DNA from: Bacteroidaceae bacterium HV4-6-C5C
Lineage (GTDB): Bacteria > Bacteroidota > Bacteroidia > Bacteroidales > Bacteroidaceae
Direction of reading: 5' to 3'
Length of the DNA: 64,000 bases
Assembly (NCBI GenBank): GCA_007896885.1
Contig: VOIU01000002.1
Location: forward strand, 124,001-188,000
Both the position numbers and the translations under genes were made by a program. The notes beneath the pieces were generated by a model that saw only the letters and a program-made list of their open reading frames with translations, was not told where the DNA came from and ran no database searches. Of this stretch, positions 37,974-46,448 are shown piece by piece (the first letter of the stretch is position 1; each line of letters starts with the position of its first letter).

Positions 37974-39167
37974 TTACTCCTTAGATTGGGGTGCATCAGA
38001 TTCTACGATATTCTCACCAGTATTAGCTCTATCATAATTTGTTTCACTAACAGCTCTCTTCTTACCTCTTTTTAATACGCTCTGCTGGTTTCGGCAGTTT
38101 TTCTTTCTGAATTCATTGGGTGTCATTCCGGTGACATTGGCAAACTGACGGAAAAAGCTGCTCTTGTTGAGTATACCCACCAACTCGCCAACGTAGCTTA
38201 CAGCATAATCGGGATGGGTATCGAGCAATAATTCGGCTTCTTCAATGCGCAGACGGCTGATCCAATTACGAAAGTTCTGACCGGTGGCGGCGTTGATATA
38301 ATTGGAAAGATAAGTTTGATTGGTATTAAGTTCGGCAGCAAGCGTACGCAAAGTTATATCTGGTCTCACAAATCCTTTGGCTAAAATCCATTTTTCAAGA
38401 GCTGGGATAAAGGCTTCCGTGCCGCATAACACAGGATTGGCAGCTTCAGTTTCTTCCTCCGACACAGCCAAGCCATACTGGCTATAGACTGTGAAATAGT
38501 TGAGAATTTTAGCAGCAAAGTAAATGTAAAACAGCGTATATAAACAAGTGTAAATTAAATAGAGATAGGGCGAGCACAATAAAACCAAAAATGAAGTAAA
38601 CCCTATGCACAAAACTCCCCAATAGGAACGACGTATCCAGTTAATATGGGATGGTTCATCGCCTGCAAAATAGTTATTGAGCTTGTTGTGGAAATACTTA
38701 TCTTCGTGAACAAGTCTATAGCTATAATAGATAAGCTGAATAGCATATGCACCTAGGCAGATGGCAGAAAAGATTTCAAAGAAGAGTAACGGAAAAAAGA
38801 ACCGGGACAGGCATATTAGAACCGAAAAGAACGTAATAGCCCCCATCTGTCCCCAAAACTCCCGACGACTGACGGGACTGCTACTGATGAGTGCCATAAG
38901 TGCACCGTAAAATAAAAATGCCTGGATTGAAGTTATTATTAATGTAAGTGCGAAACGGATACCCGTAATATCCGAACAAATACCGAAAAATAATTCCGCG
39001 AGATGGGTGATTACAATGAGAAAGTATGCCAAAGCAAGATAGTTTCTTGAAAGACGACATTTATTCCCATATTTGTCGGTGGATATGGGGGCTCTCCACA
39101 GCGTAAACCCCGCTGTTCCTACAGCCGACAAAGATAAAAGTGCCACAACGAAATAGAGATGGTCCAT
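37974..39167 (-). CDS. Membrane-anchored AraC-family transcriptional regulator
   Basis: Protein of 397 residues. The N-terminal half (1-235) contains about seven hydrophobic segments. The C-terminal AraC domain (about 255-360) shows both helix-turn-helix units: TLRTLAAELNTNQTYLSNYINAATGQNFRNWISRLRI and SVGELV-like YVGELVGILNKSSFFRQFANVTGMTPNEFRKK. The tail is basic and then acidic. Such 7TM-AraC regulators are common in Bacteroides and may sense a membrane or extracellular signal. The target is unknown; it is not next to an obvious transport system. Confidence 0.88.
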   Translation of the reverse strand: MDHLYFVVALLSLSAVGTAGFTLWRAPISTDKYGNKCRLSRNYLALAYFLIVITHLAELFFGICSDITGIRFALTLIITSIQAFLFYGALMALISSSPVSRREFWGQMGAITFFSVLICLSRFFFPLLFFEIFSAICLGAYAIQLIYYSYRLVHEDKYFHNKLNNYFAGDEPSHINWIRRSYWGVLCIGFTSFLVLLCSPYLYLIYTCLYTLFYIYFAAKILNYFTVYSQYGLAVSEEETEAANPVLCGTEAFIPALEKWILAKGFVRPDITLRTLAAELNTNQTYLSNYINAATGQNFRNWISRLRIEEAELLLDTHPDYAVSYVGELVGILNKSSFFRQFANVTGMTPNEFRKKNCRNQQSVLKRGKKRAVSETNYDRANTGENIVESDAPQSKE

Positions 39168-39256
39168 TTTTAGTTTCTTTGACGGACAAAGGTATATTAT
39201 TTTTTTATACGATACAAACTATTTTAACAGTCTTTGAAGATTTACGATAGGTAAAA

Positions 39257-39496
39257 TCATGGCACACCCAAGTATTTGAAGAGAAGACGGACTTCGAGCG
39301 GAGTAAAACTTCGCCTAAATTTATTATAACCTATTTCGTTTAGTTCCATTGACAATTTTTCATTATAACGAATCCATTTTGACAAGGTATGTAACGCATT
39401 GTCAACACACTGATCAGGATTGTACATCATTGCCAGCTCCACCTTTGTATAAGTACGTATCGACGTGCTGTATTCACTTTTCTCTTCCTCTTCCAT
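39257..39496 (-). CDS. DUF4248 small protein
   Basis: A 79-residue protein matching the Bacteroidales DUF4248 pattern: YTKVELAMMYNPDQCVDNALHTLSKWIRYN followed by FTPLEVRLLFKYLGVP. It has no signal peptide. The middle segment resembles a helix-turn-helix-like helical bundle. The family occurs as short stand-alone genes with no known role. It is preceded by a near-consensus promoter. Confidence 0.75.
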   Translation of the reverse strand: MEEEEKSEYSTSIRTYTKVELAMMYNPDQCVDNALHTLSKWIRYNEKLSMELNEIGYNKFRRSFTPLEVRLLFKYLGVP

Positions 39497-39535
39497 TGTG
39501 ATAAAATAGTTTAATCATTACATTAAATAACTGCA

Positions 39536-39567
39536 TAAAGTTAATAATTTTCGACATAAAATACAAA
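39536..39567 (-). promoter_or_regulatory. Promoter of the DUF4248 gene
   Basis: On the minus strand TTTG (39564-39567) is followed after 20 bases by TAACTTTA (39536-39543), one base off the TAnnTTTG consensus, 39 bases before the start codon. Confidence 0.5.
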
Positions 39568-39651
39568 TATTCAAGCATTTATAAGAAAGCATGTTTTCGA
39601 TAAAAGCAACAAGAAATATTAAATTACCGGGATTATATCTTAAAAAACGAA

Positions 39652-39684
39652 TCCCCGGCAGAACATAGGAGGCTCTGTCGGGGA
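39652..39684 (-). terminator. Intrinsic terminator of the phosphatase gene
   Basis: Arms TCCCCGGCAGA and TCTGTCGGGGA pair with one G-U. On the minus strand the stem is followed by a TTCGTTTTTT tract, 30 bases after the stop of the phosphatase gene. Confidence 0.75.
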
Positions 39685-39713
39685 CTTATTATTACAAAAG
39701 AGAAAATACAGAA

Positions 39714-40997
39714 TTAGTTTTGTCTGAACTTCGCTAATTTATTACGATAATAGACCTCAATATCTTTCCAGTGATAATATGGTGCGAGAGCACTCTTTAC
39801 CGGCAAACTGACTTCATGTTCGTTGAGTAGCGCCTTGACAAGAATATCCTTATCGCCCGGCTTACGGTAGAACACCCACTGAATATTGCTTGCCATCATA
39901 AATATATCGTAATTACGCCATTCATTGGCTAAAGAGTCGGGATTATTGATGATGCGATTGGTATTACCCAACTCCATCAACGCGGCAAGAGGCAGTACAC
40001 ATACTTCGTGCCCGAAACGCATAGTGGCTCCGTTACCCTTATTTACCACGCAGGTGTCGGCGGAATTTAGAAAGTTTTCCAACAAATTGGCTTCCAGATA
40101 AGGCATTTTACCTTCTGTCAAAGGAGATGGTCCGTAATTGACGTACCATCCCAGGTTTTGTACCTGCCAAAGGTCATAGCATTCTTCTTTTGTGAAGAGT
40201 GGATAGAGATCAATTGATGTCTGTCCCTTATGACTCTGCATATTGGAAGCTACCTTGAAAAGAACTTCCATCAACTTATCGGCTTTAACATTGCTTTTTA
40301 CGTAATCGGCATCAGTGAAAAGAGAGGTCATCAAGCGCTCGGGATGGGTATGCTCGTCTCTGAACTTTTTCAATGTTGCTTCGACTTTAGGCTGTTTACG
40401 TAATTTGGTGAGTCCCTTATCGCTGTAATTCATATAATACATGTCATGTTCGCTGGCATCACTCTTTACCTCTATTGCAGGGTTCATAGCCCTGAGTTGC
40501 ATACATTCGTTCATCATGGAAAGGATGCAGCGGATCACAATCGTTGAGCGGGCATCGATTTTGGCATTTCCTTTAAAGATTTCGGGAAAGTTAGTATACA
40601 TCCGCTTAGCAACTCCTGCATGTTGAATTGCTCCTAACGGGGTGAGCTCCCCCAGCCTGCCGGTGGACATTTGTGCCATAACTTGCAGATCGGCCTTCAC
40701 CTTCTTGCCCAATGGAGTGAGTTTACCCAGGCTATCGGCCTTTTGAAAGATCTGCATCGGGCTGGTGTAGTCTTCGCTTTCGATAAGAAAACGAGAGCCA
40801 TGTCGGTGATAAGTACTGATATAAAAAGGTTTATATCCTACCGGAGCGGGTGTAAGCTTTACATTTCCGGGTTCCGGATATGCATAATAATTGCTGGCCG
40901 AACGATGGACATCAGCAAAAATATCTTCTTTAGCGGTCTGGGCATTCAATCCAAGACTTAAAACGAGAAAGAAGACTAGAATCAGGTTCTTCTTCAT
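39714..40997 (-). CDS. MINPP-like histidine phosphatase (inositol polyphosphate phosphatase)
   Basis: Exported protein of 427 residues (signal ending LGLNAQ). The histidine acid phosphatase motif is YHRHGSRF (Arg65, His66 nucleophile) and the partner dipeptide is His330-Glu331 in MRFGHEV. Length and layout match the Bacteroides homologue of eukaryotic multiple inositol polyphosphate phosphatase, which degrades phytate (InsP6). It probably acts in the periplasm or in outer-membrane vesicles. It has its own promoter and terminator. PAP2 phosphatase genes lie beyond the divergent intergenic region, so a phosphate-related theme is possible. Confidence 0.87.
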   Translation of the reverse strand: MKKNLILVFFLVLSLGLNAQTAKEDIFADVHRSASNYYAYPEPGNVKLTPAPVGYKPFYISTYHRHGSRFLIESEDYTSPMQIFQKADSLGKLTPLGKKVKADLQVMAQMSTGRLGELTPLGAIQHAGVAKRMYTNFPEIFKGNAKIDARSTIVIRCILSMMNECMQLRAMNPAIEVKSDASEHDMYYMNYSDKGLTKLRKQPKVEATLKKFRDEHTHPERLMTSLFTDADYVKSNVKADKLMEVLFKVASNMQSHKGQTSIDLYPLFTKEECYDLWQVQNLGWYVNYGPSPLTEGKMPYLEANLLENFLNSADTCVVNKGNGATMRFGHEVCVLPLAALMELGNTNRIINNPDSLANEWRNYDIFMMASNIQWVFYRKPGDKDILVKALLNEHEVSLPVKSALAPYYHWKDIEVYYRNKLAKFRQN

Positions 40998-41029
40998 AAG
41001 GAATAGTTTATATGTTTATTCTTAACAAA

Positions 41030-41060
41030 CAAAATTATATATATCGGATGAGATAACAAT
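41030..41060 (-). promoter_or_regulatory. Promoter of the MINPP-like gene
   Basis: On the minus strand ATTG (41057-41060) is followed by a 19-base spacer and TAATTTTG (41030-41037), 32 bases before the start codon. Confidence 0.6.
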
Positions 41061-41120
41061 CTTATTTTATCTATTACTTTTTGAATTTAACCTTTACAGA
41101 AACGGACGCAACGGAATATA

Positions 41121-41170
41121 ACCGATCATAACCGTTCGTAACCGGATGAAACCGAACATAACCGGAGAAG
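41121..41170. repeat. Phased ACCG repeats, period exactly 10 bases (putative operator array)
   Basis: ACCG occurs at 41121, 41131, 41141, 41151 and 41161, each preceded by TA or AA, with a decayed copy (GCCG) at 41171. The consensus unit is ACCGnnnnTA. One unit per helical turn puts all copies on the same DNA face, as for direct-repeat sites of OmpR-family regulators. A response regulator of that family is encoded at 42206. The array lies between the minus-strand MINPP promoter and a plus-strand -7 element at 41188. Confidence 0.8.
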
Positions 41171-41187
41171 GCCGAAAACAGTAGACA

Positions 41188-41195
41188 TATCTTTG
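41188..41195 (+). promoter_or_regulatory. -7 element downstream of the phased repeats
   Basis: TATCTTTG fits TAnnTTTG exactly. No -33 box is present at the right distance; the last ACCG repeats take that place, which suggests activator-dependent transcription starting near 41202. Confidence 0.6.
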
Positions 41196-41201
41196 TAACG
41201 C

Positions 41202-41304
41202 AATAAGGGAATATATCTGATACCCGGGAATCGGCATGTCGATAATGTATGGCGGATAGATGAACAGAGTGTAATGGAAATGTAACCTTACACTCTGTTT
41301 TTTG
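41202..41304 (+). ncRNA. Candidate small RNA or attenuated leader ahead of the PAP2/two-component genes
   Basis: A transcript starting after the -7 element would run about 100 bases into a strong terminator at 41263-41304, well before the PAP2 gene at 41433. Inside it two tiny ORFs can be read, ATG TCG... (MSIMYGG) and ATG AAC AGA GTG TAA. The RNA could be a free sRNA or a leader with read-through control. Existence is inferred from signals only. Confidence 0.45.
41263..41304 (+). terminator. Strong intrinsic terminator
   Basis: Perfect 12-base arms AACAGAGTGTAA (41263-41274) and TTACACTCTGTT (41288-41299), 13-base loop, then TTTT. No annotated gene ends upstream on the + strand. A second near-copy of the left arm, AACAGAGTATAA, lies at 41321-41332. 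Confidence 0.8.
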
Positions 41305-41432
41305 CTTAAAGTGGATTAAAAACAGAGTATAAATGTCGTATATTTCTTAAAAAGAGATACAGTGAACTAAAATTCAGATTTTCCACAAAATTGAAAGATA
41401 ATTTTGAAGCGCTAACAAAGATATAGCCACTT

Positions 41433-42122
41433 ATGATTTTGAACATGCTCGATAAAATGATTCCATACGAAGAAAATATGTTCTTTGCAATCAATGGAGC
41501 ACATTCTAATTTTCTGGATGGCATGATGTGGCTATTTTCAGGATTTCCACTTTGGATATTTCCTATGACTGTATTTATTTTCATTCTTATACATAAGGTT
41601 GACCGGAGACAATGGATTCCGGTATTGATGGCCATCATATTAGTTTTTGTGCTGTGCGACCAATTCTCGAGCCATCTGATCAAGCCGCTGTTTCAAAGGG
41701 AACGCCCCACCCACTATCCTGAAATCATGGAGCATGTTCGCACACTTTACGGCTATAAGGGCGGACGATATGGCTTTATCTCCGGTCATGCCACCAATAG
41801 CTTCGGCTTTGCCTTGTTCACCAGTCTGCTGCTACGTAATAAATATTATACCATATTCATTATGACAGTGGCATTTGTCATATCTTATTCACGGATTTAT
41901 CTCGGCGTTCATTTTATTTCGGACGTTGCAGCAGGGATTGCCACAGGAATGAGCATCGGGTATATTGTATATAAATTATACTCAATAATAGGTAACAAAA
42001 CCGGCTACTATTGTATAGGAAGTCACTATAAGAAAACCCAAATAAACCGCATGACCATAATTCTGACAAGCTATTTAGTGCTATCTTCTTTATTGGGAGA
42101 AGTTATCGTTAAGACCTTATAG
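41433..42122 (+). CDS. PAP2-family membrane phosphatase 1
   Basis: Integral membrane protein of 229 residues with five to six hydrophobic helices. The three PAP2 phosphatase motifs are intact: KPLFQRERP, FISGHATN (SGH) and SRIYLGVHFISD. Members dephosphorylate lipid phosphates such as undecaprenyl-PP, phosphatidate or lipid A, with the active site facing the periplasm. Lipid A 1- or 4'-phosphatase (LpxE/LpxF type) is a possible role in Bacteroides, whose lipid A is hypophosphorylated, but I cannot choose between these. It lies just upstream of a two-component system and a second PAP2 gene. Confidence 0.87.
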   Translation: MILNMLDKMIPYEENMFFAINGAHSNFLDGMMWLFSGFPLWIFPMTVFIFILIHKVDRRQWIPVLMAIILVFVLCDQFSSHLIKPLFQRERPTHYPEIMEHVRTLYGYKGGRYGFISGHATNSFGFALFTSLLLRNKYYTIFIMTVAFVISYSRIYLGVHFISDVAAGIATGMSIGYIVYKLYSIIGNKTGYYCIGSHYKKTQINRMTIILTSYLVLSSLLGEVIVKTL

Positions 42123-42141
42123 TATTAAAATCTAGTCAATA

Positions 42142-42173
42142 TTTGTAAATATCAGACTAATCATGTAGCTTTG
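42142..42173 (+). promoter_or_regulatory. Consensus promoter of the two-component system
   Basis: TTTG (42142-42145), a 20-base spacer and TAGCTTTG (42166-42173) match the Bacteroidota -33/-7 consensus fully, 32 bases before the response-regulator ATG. Confidence 0.8.
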
Positions 42174-42205
42174 TTCGACTTAAGTATATTTAACTGATTT
42201 AGAAA

Positions 42206-42883
42206 ATGAAGTTATTGGTTATTGAAGATGAACAGGCTCTATCACAAAGCATTGTCCGATTCTTGAATGAAGAGGAATACCTTTGTGAACAAGCGTTCAC
42301 GTATCATGATGCAATGATGAAAGTAAAACTTTACGATTATGATTGTATTTTGCTGGATATAATGTTACCAGAAGGAGACGGTCTGGATGTTCTGACCGTC
42401 ATAAAAAAAGAGAAACCGGAAACTGGAGTGATTATTATTTCAGCAAAAAATTCATTGGAAAGTAAAATTGAAGGACTGAAAATAGGCGCCGATGATTATC
42501 TGGCAAAACCATTCCATCTGCCCGAACTAAGTATAAGAATCTACGCATTGATGCGCAGAAGAAACTTCTCCAACAACAACTTCATTGAAAGCGGAGATAT
42601 TTCGATTGATTTATTGGCGAAAGAAGTTAAGGCTCACGGAGATGTACTCGATTTGACCCGGACCGAATTCCAACTTTTATTATTTCTCGTAGAAAATCAT
42701 AAAAAAGTAGTTTCAAAAAGTGCACTTGCCGAACATTTAAGCGGGGATATGGCGGATATGATGGATGATTACAGCTTTGTGTATACACATATTAAAAATT
42801 TAAAAGCTAAATTGAGTGCGGCAGGCTGTAACGACTGCATAAAAACAATTTACGGAATGGGTTACAAATGGATTGAAAAATGA
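42206..42883 (+). CDS. OmpR-family response regulator
   Basis: Protein of 225 residues. The receiver domain (1-120) has the acidic pair ED at 7-8, the phospho-acceptor Asp51 in CILLDIMLPEGDG and the conserved Lys in LAKPFHLPEL. A winged-helix domain follows (about 130-225; LTRTEFQLLLFLVENHKKVVSKSALAEHL, then TIYGMGYKW). Its stop codon overlaps the kinase start (ATGA). It is a candidate to bind the 10-base ACCG direct repeats at 41121-41170, because OmpR-type proteins bind tandem half-sites at 10-11 base spacing. That link is inference. Confidence 0.94.
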   Translation: MKLLVIEDEQALSQSIVRFLNEEEYLCEQAFTYHDAMMKVKLYDYDCILLDIMLPEGDGLDVLTVIKKEKPETGVIIISAKNSLESKIEGLKIGADDYLAKPFHLPELSIRIYALMRRRNFSNNNFIESGDISIDLLAKEVKAHGDVLDLTRTEFQLLLFLVENHKKVVSKSALAEHLSGDMADMMDDYSFVYTHIKNLKAKLSAAGCNDCIKTIYGMGYKWIEK

Positions 42884-43947
42884 GAATGAGAAGTTTACTG
42901 AACAAAACTCTTACACAGTATATAGGATGTACAGCAATATTATTATTGTTAACGGCACCTCTATTTTACTGGCTCACCAAGCAATATTACGCGGAAGACT
43001 TGGCGGATGTAATGGAACATATCCGGCTGGGGATACCTCTCCCGGATCTTGATTTGGAAGAAGATATTGTGAAAGGTGTGATGATCCAGTTTGTGATGAT
43101 TTTCTCCGTGCTGAGTTTATCATTATTAGTCACAATGCGTTTTATTACAAAAAAATTGTGGAAACCTTTCGATACGACCTTGACCAAGATAGAGCATTTT
43201 AATCTGGAGCACAGCAGAGTGCCTAATTTTTCATCCACGGATATAAAGGAATTTGCCCGACTGAATATAGCAACGCAGGAATTGATGAGCAGGGATAAAC
43301 AAAGCTACATCGTCCAGAAAGAGTTTACTGAAAATGCATCACACGAGCTACAGACTCCTATTGCTGTCTTTCAAAGCAAACTGGACTTGTTGCTACAGGA
43401 AGAGCTTACCGAAAAACAAGCGGAGATTGTGAATGAACTATATGCCGTGAGTAGCCGACTCAGTCGTCTGAACAAAGACCTACTGCTGCTTGCAAAGATA
43501 GACAATGACCAATTAGGAGAACAGACAAGGGTGAATGCCATCTATGCAATAGGTAAAAACATAGCTTTATACAAGGAATTATATCATAAACATAGAGTTG
43601 AAGTAATAAGTCAAAGCAGTAACCCCTTATACTTAAATGTCAACGTTTTATTATTTGACAGCTTGATAAATAACCTAATTGTGAATGCTATTCGAAACAG
43701 TCCTGACGGCAGTAAAATAGAAATAGAAATTGATGATAATGAGATGACAGTGTCCAATCCGGCTTCAGGAAAAAAGTTGGATGAAAAGAGCCTTTTTCAA
43801 CGTTTCAACACTTCCTCACAAGGGGATAATAAACGGGGAAACGGATTAGGTTTAGCCATTGTAAAGGCAATATGCGACTATCATAATTGGAAAATAGAAT
43901 ATCAGTTCGAGCACAATAGACATGTATTCCGAATAAAGTTTAGTTAA
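42880..43947 (+). CDS. Sensor histidine kinase
   Basis: Protein of 355 residues. Two transmembrane helices (about 14-33 and 66-87) enclose a short extracytoplasmic loop of some 32 residues, so it is unlikely to bind a large ligand there. The dimerisation domain has His155 in ENASHELQTPIAV. The ATPase domain shows the N-box (SLINNLIVNAIRNSPDG), and G-boxes (RGNGLGLAIVKAIC). It lacks an obvious HAMP consensus. It pairs with the regulator encoded upstream through a four-base overlap. Confidence 0.94.
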   Translation: MRMRSLLNKTLTQYIGCTAILLLLTAPLFYWLTKQYYAEDLADVMEHIRLGIPLPDLDLEEDIVKGVMIQFVMIFSVLSLSLLVTMRFITKKLWKPFDTTLTKIEHFNLEHSRVPNFSSTDIKEFARLNIATQELMSRDKQSYIVQKEFTENASHELQTPIAVFQSKLDLLLQEELTEKQAEIVNELYAVSSRLSRLNKDLLLLAKIDNDQLGEQTRVNAIYAIGKNIALYKELYHKHRVEVISQSSNPLYLNVNVLLFDSLINNLIVNAIRNSPDGSKIEIEIDDNEMTVSNPASGKKLDEKSLFQRFNTSSQGDNKRGNGLGLAIVKAICDYHNWKIEYQFEHNRHVFRIKFS

Positions 43948-44204
43948 AGGCATTTTTTATATTGCCTATATTTATACCTTATAAGCATTCTTTCCTGCCT
44001 AGGTGTATTCTTTACTTCTTACAGATATTGTAGTCTGCTATATTTAATTTTAAGAATGGCATTATTTCGAAGGGATGATTTAGAAATATGGCTGCAATAG
44101 CTATTATCATAATTTTCACTAAATTATTCCGAAACCTATTTTAAAATCAGCTTTCTACAGATTTTCTTCAAAGTCGAAACTTTCATTTGTATCCACAAAT
44201 AGGT

Positions 44205-45164
44205 ATGATAATGAATAGGACAACAATATATCCGACAATTCTACTCCTTGTAATGATCATTATGCTTCCTGCACAAATCTACGGACAACAAAATGGAAAA
44301 GTAGATTTTCGGAATGACAAAACCGGATGGAATACAGGTACAAAAAGTGAAAATAAAGTTGGGGGTAACTTAAAAGTGCCTACTACAAGTATGCCCAATG
44401 TAGGGCTGCAATATATTGATAGTCTCGGTAACAAAGGTCTAGCGAGCGATAAGAACTTTTTCCGCCAAGACAAATTCTTGGGTAATGAGATTAATAGATA
44501 CTCTGGCAGATACCAGTTGAGATACGGGCAGCTCATCATCCCCACTCTATTGATAGGAACTGGTCTAATAGGTATTGAAAGTGACTGGCTAAAATATCAG
44601 AATCGTGAAATACGGGATGAATTACAGGAGGATATAGATCGGAAAGCAACGTTTGACGACTTCTCACAATATGTTCCCATGGCTGCAGTGTATGGTCTTA
44701 ACCTGGCAGGCATCAAGGGCAAAAATAACTTCCGCGACCGAACTATGATACTGGCAACTTCTTATCTCGTTATGGGTGTAACGGTGGAGAGCCTTAAGAA
44801 CATAACCCGCGTAGAACGTCCGGACGGCTCAAGCAGAAACTCCTTTCCTTCGGGACATACGGCCACAGCATTTATGGGTGCGGAATTCTTATGGCAGGAA
44901 TATAAAGATGTATCACCCTGGATCGGTGTAGCAGGTTATGGTGTGGCAGCCGGAACAGGTTTCTTCAGAATGTACAACAATCGTCATTGGCTGACTGACG
45001 TGATGGCTGGTGCCGGAATAGGTATACTGAGCACTAAAATGGCTTACTGGGCTTATCCGTATATCCAAAAGAAATTATTTGGTCGTACACGCTTGAAGAA
45101 CGTGGCAGCAATGCCTTTTTATTCGAATGAAGGAAAAGGATTGAGTTGTATGATCACTTTCTAA
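44205..45164 (+). CDS. PAP2-family phosphatase 2, exported
   Basis: Protein of about 319 residues with a signal peptide (LLLVMIIMLPAQIYGQ). An N-terminal extension of about 110 residues precedes the PAP2 domain with motifs KNITRVERPDG, FPSGHTATAF and NNRHWLTDV (the final His is kept). The hydrophobic segments are short, so it may be a periplasm-facing or outer-membrane-associated enzyme. The longer frame starts with TTG, and I use the ATG at 44205; 44211 is possible. It follows the kinase by 257 bases in the same direction. Two PAP2 genes flanking a two-component system suggest regulation of envelope phosphate groups. Confidence 0.85.
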   Translation: MIMNRTTIYPTILLLVMIIMLPAQIYGQQNGKVDFRNDKTGWNTGTKSENKVGGNLKVPTTSMPNVGLQYIDSLGNKGLASDKNFFRQDKFLGNEINRYSGRYQLRYGQLIIPTLLIGTGLIGIESDWLKYQNREIRDELQEDIDRKATFDDFSQYVPMAAVYGLNLAGIKGKNNFRDRTMILATSYLVMGVTVESLKNITRVERPDGSSRNSFPSGHTATAFMGAEFLWQEYKDVSPWIGVAGYGVAAGTGFFRMYNNRHWLTDVMAGAGIGILSTKMAYWAYPYIQKKLFGRTRLKNVAAMPFYSNEGKGLSCMITF

Positions 45165-45170
45165 GCTTTT

Positions 45171-45204
45171 TTTGCGTAAAACAGTTGGAGTCTGCTTAAA
45201 TTTG
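45171..45204 (+). promoter_or_regulatory. Promoter of the cation transporter
   Basis: TTTG (45171-45174), a 22-base spacer and TAAATTTG (45197-45204), 38 bases before the start codon. The spacing is slightly long. Confidence 0.55.
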
Positions 45205-45242
45205 CACAGCATTTTATAGAAACAATCTCAAAAAACAGTAAA

Positions 45243-46229
45243 ATGAACGAGGATTTGTTGAAGCAAAAGGTACAACGGGTAATTGTATGCTTATCTATAG
45301 TGATTTTATGCGGTAAGTTTGCCGCTTTCTTTCTGACGAATTCTGTGGGTATCCTGACCGATGCCATGGAAAGCATTGTGAATGTTGTAGCCGGTTTTAT
45401 AGCTTTGTTTAGCCTGAGATGGGCGGCTAAGCCTAAAGATAAAGAACATCCTTTCGGTCATGGAAAAATAGAGTTGATATCGGCTTCAACGGAAGGTTTG
45501 CTCATTTCGATTGCAGGTCTGCTGATTATTTACGAAGGAATACAACGACTTTTCACTCCGGGAACTATAGGTAAACTTGACATTGGTATTGTAGTAGTGG
45601 CTATTTCGGGAGTGCTGAACTATCTCATGGGATGGTACAGTATTAAAAAAGGTAAAAAATACGAGTCAATGGCTCTGATAGCCGGAGGGAAGCACTTGCA
45701 ATCGGATACTTACTCTACCATAGGACTCGTTATTGGTCTGCTCCTGCTTTATTTCACTGGCATTCTATGGATAGACAGTGCATTAGCCCTTATATTCGGA
45801 TCAATCATAATTGCTACAGGAATATCTATCCTGCGAAAGACCATTGCCAATTTGCTGGATAAAGCGGATGAAAAACTACTCGATGAAATAGCAGATTGCA
45901 TCAACCGCCACCGGCATGCCGACTGGATTGACGTACACAATACCAAAATCATCAAAAACGGCAGTTTTCTCTATATCGACTGTGATCTGACCTTGCCTTG
46001 GTATTATAATATTGTGGAAGGACATGAAGCCTGTGATAACCTGCAGAGCACTTTGATTTCTAATTTTTCGGACAAAATACAATTGTCGATTCATTCGGAT
46101 CCTTGCCTGATGGAGCATTGCGGCCACTGTTTGGTAACTGAATGCACCTCCAGAAAAATGAATTTTATTGCATCGGAAAATATCAATTTATTGAATCTGA
46201 CCGAAAGCGATGATGAAAGAAAAGAATAA
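45243..46229 (+). CDS. Cation diffusion facilitator (CDF) family transporter
   Basis: Inner-membrane antiporter of 328 residues exporting divalent metal ions (Zn, Fe, Mn or Co) in exchange for protons. Helices 1-6 are visible. Metal-site residues include LTDAMESIVN in helix 2 and LQSDTYSTIG in helix 5 (the latter with His-x-x-x-Asp, HLQSD), plus the loop motif HPFGHGKIE. The cytoplasmic domain (about 200-300) ends with a His/Cys-rich stretch EHCGHCLVTECTSRK, a likely metal-sensing site not found in all members. Confidence 0.92.
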   Translation: MNEDLLKQKVQRVIVCLSIVILCGKFAAFFLTNSVGILTDAMESIVNVVAGFIALFSLRWAAKPKDKEHPFGHGKIELISASTEGLLISIAGLLIIYEGIQRLFTPGTIGKLDIGIVVVAISGVLNYLMGWYSIKKGKKYESMALIAGGKHLQSDTYSTIGLVIGLLLLYFTGILWIDSALALIFGSIIIATGISILRKTIANLLDKADEKLLDEIADCINRHRHADWIDVHNTKIIKNGSFLYIDCDLTLPWYYNIVEGHEACDNLQSTLISNFSDKIQLSIHSDPCLMEHCGHCLVTECTSRKMNFIASENINLLNLTESDDERKE

Positions 46230-46267
46230 ATATTATCGAAAAGAATACAACTTGTAAGAAAAAAGCG

Positions 46268-46275
46268 TATCTTTG
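46268..46275 (+). promoter_or_regulatory. -7 element for the nitronate monooxygenase gene
   Basis: TATCTTTG fits the consensus. It is 173 bases before the start codon, giving an unusually long leader that contains a GC-rich hairpin (GTCGCGCGG at 46397 with GCCGCGAC at 46426) close to the start codon. Confidence 0.5.
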
Positions 46276-46448
46276 CAGCAGACAATAAAGTTTATTTGAA
46301 TCTGTCTTAGCAATGCTATACTCTGCTGCTATTTTGCGGAGTCTTTCCATCGTCAAAATCGACCTCAAAATCAACTTGCCTTGTTCAGTATTAATGGTCG
46401 CGCGGATAGGTAAACCTCGAAAAAAGCCGCGACACAGTTTTGACAAAT

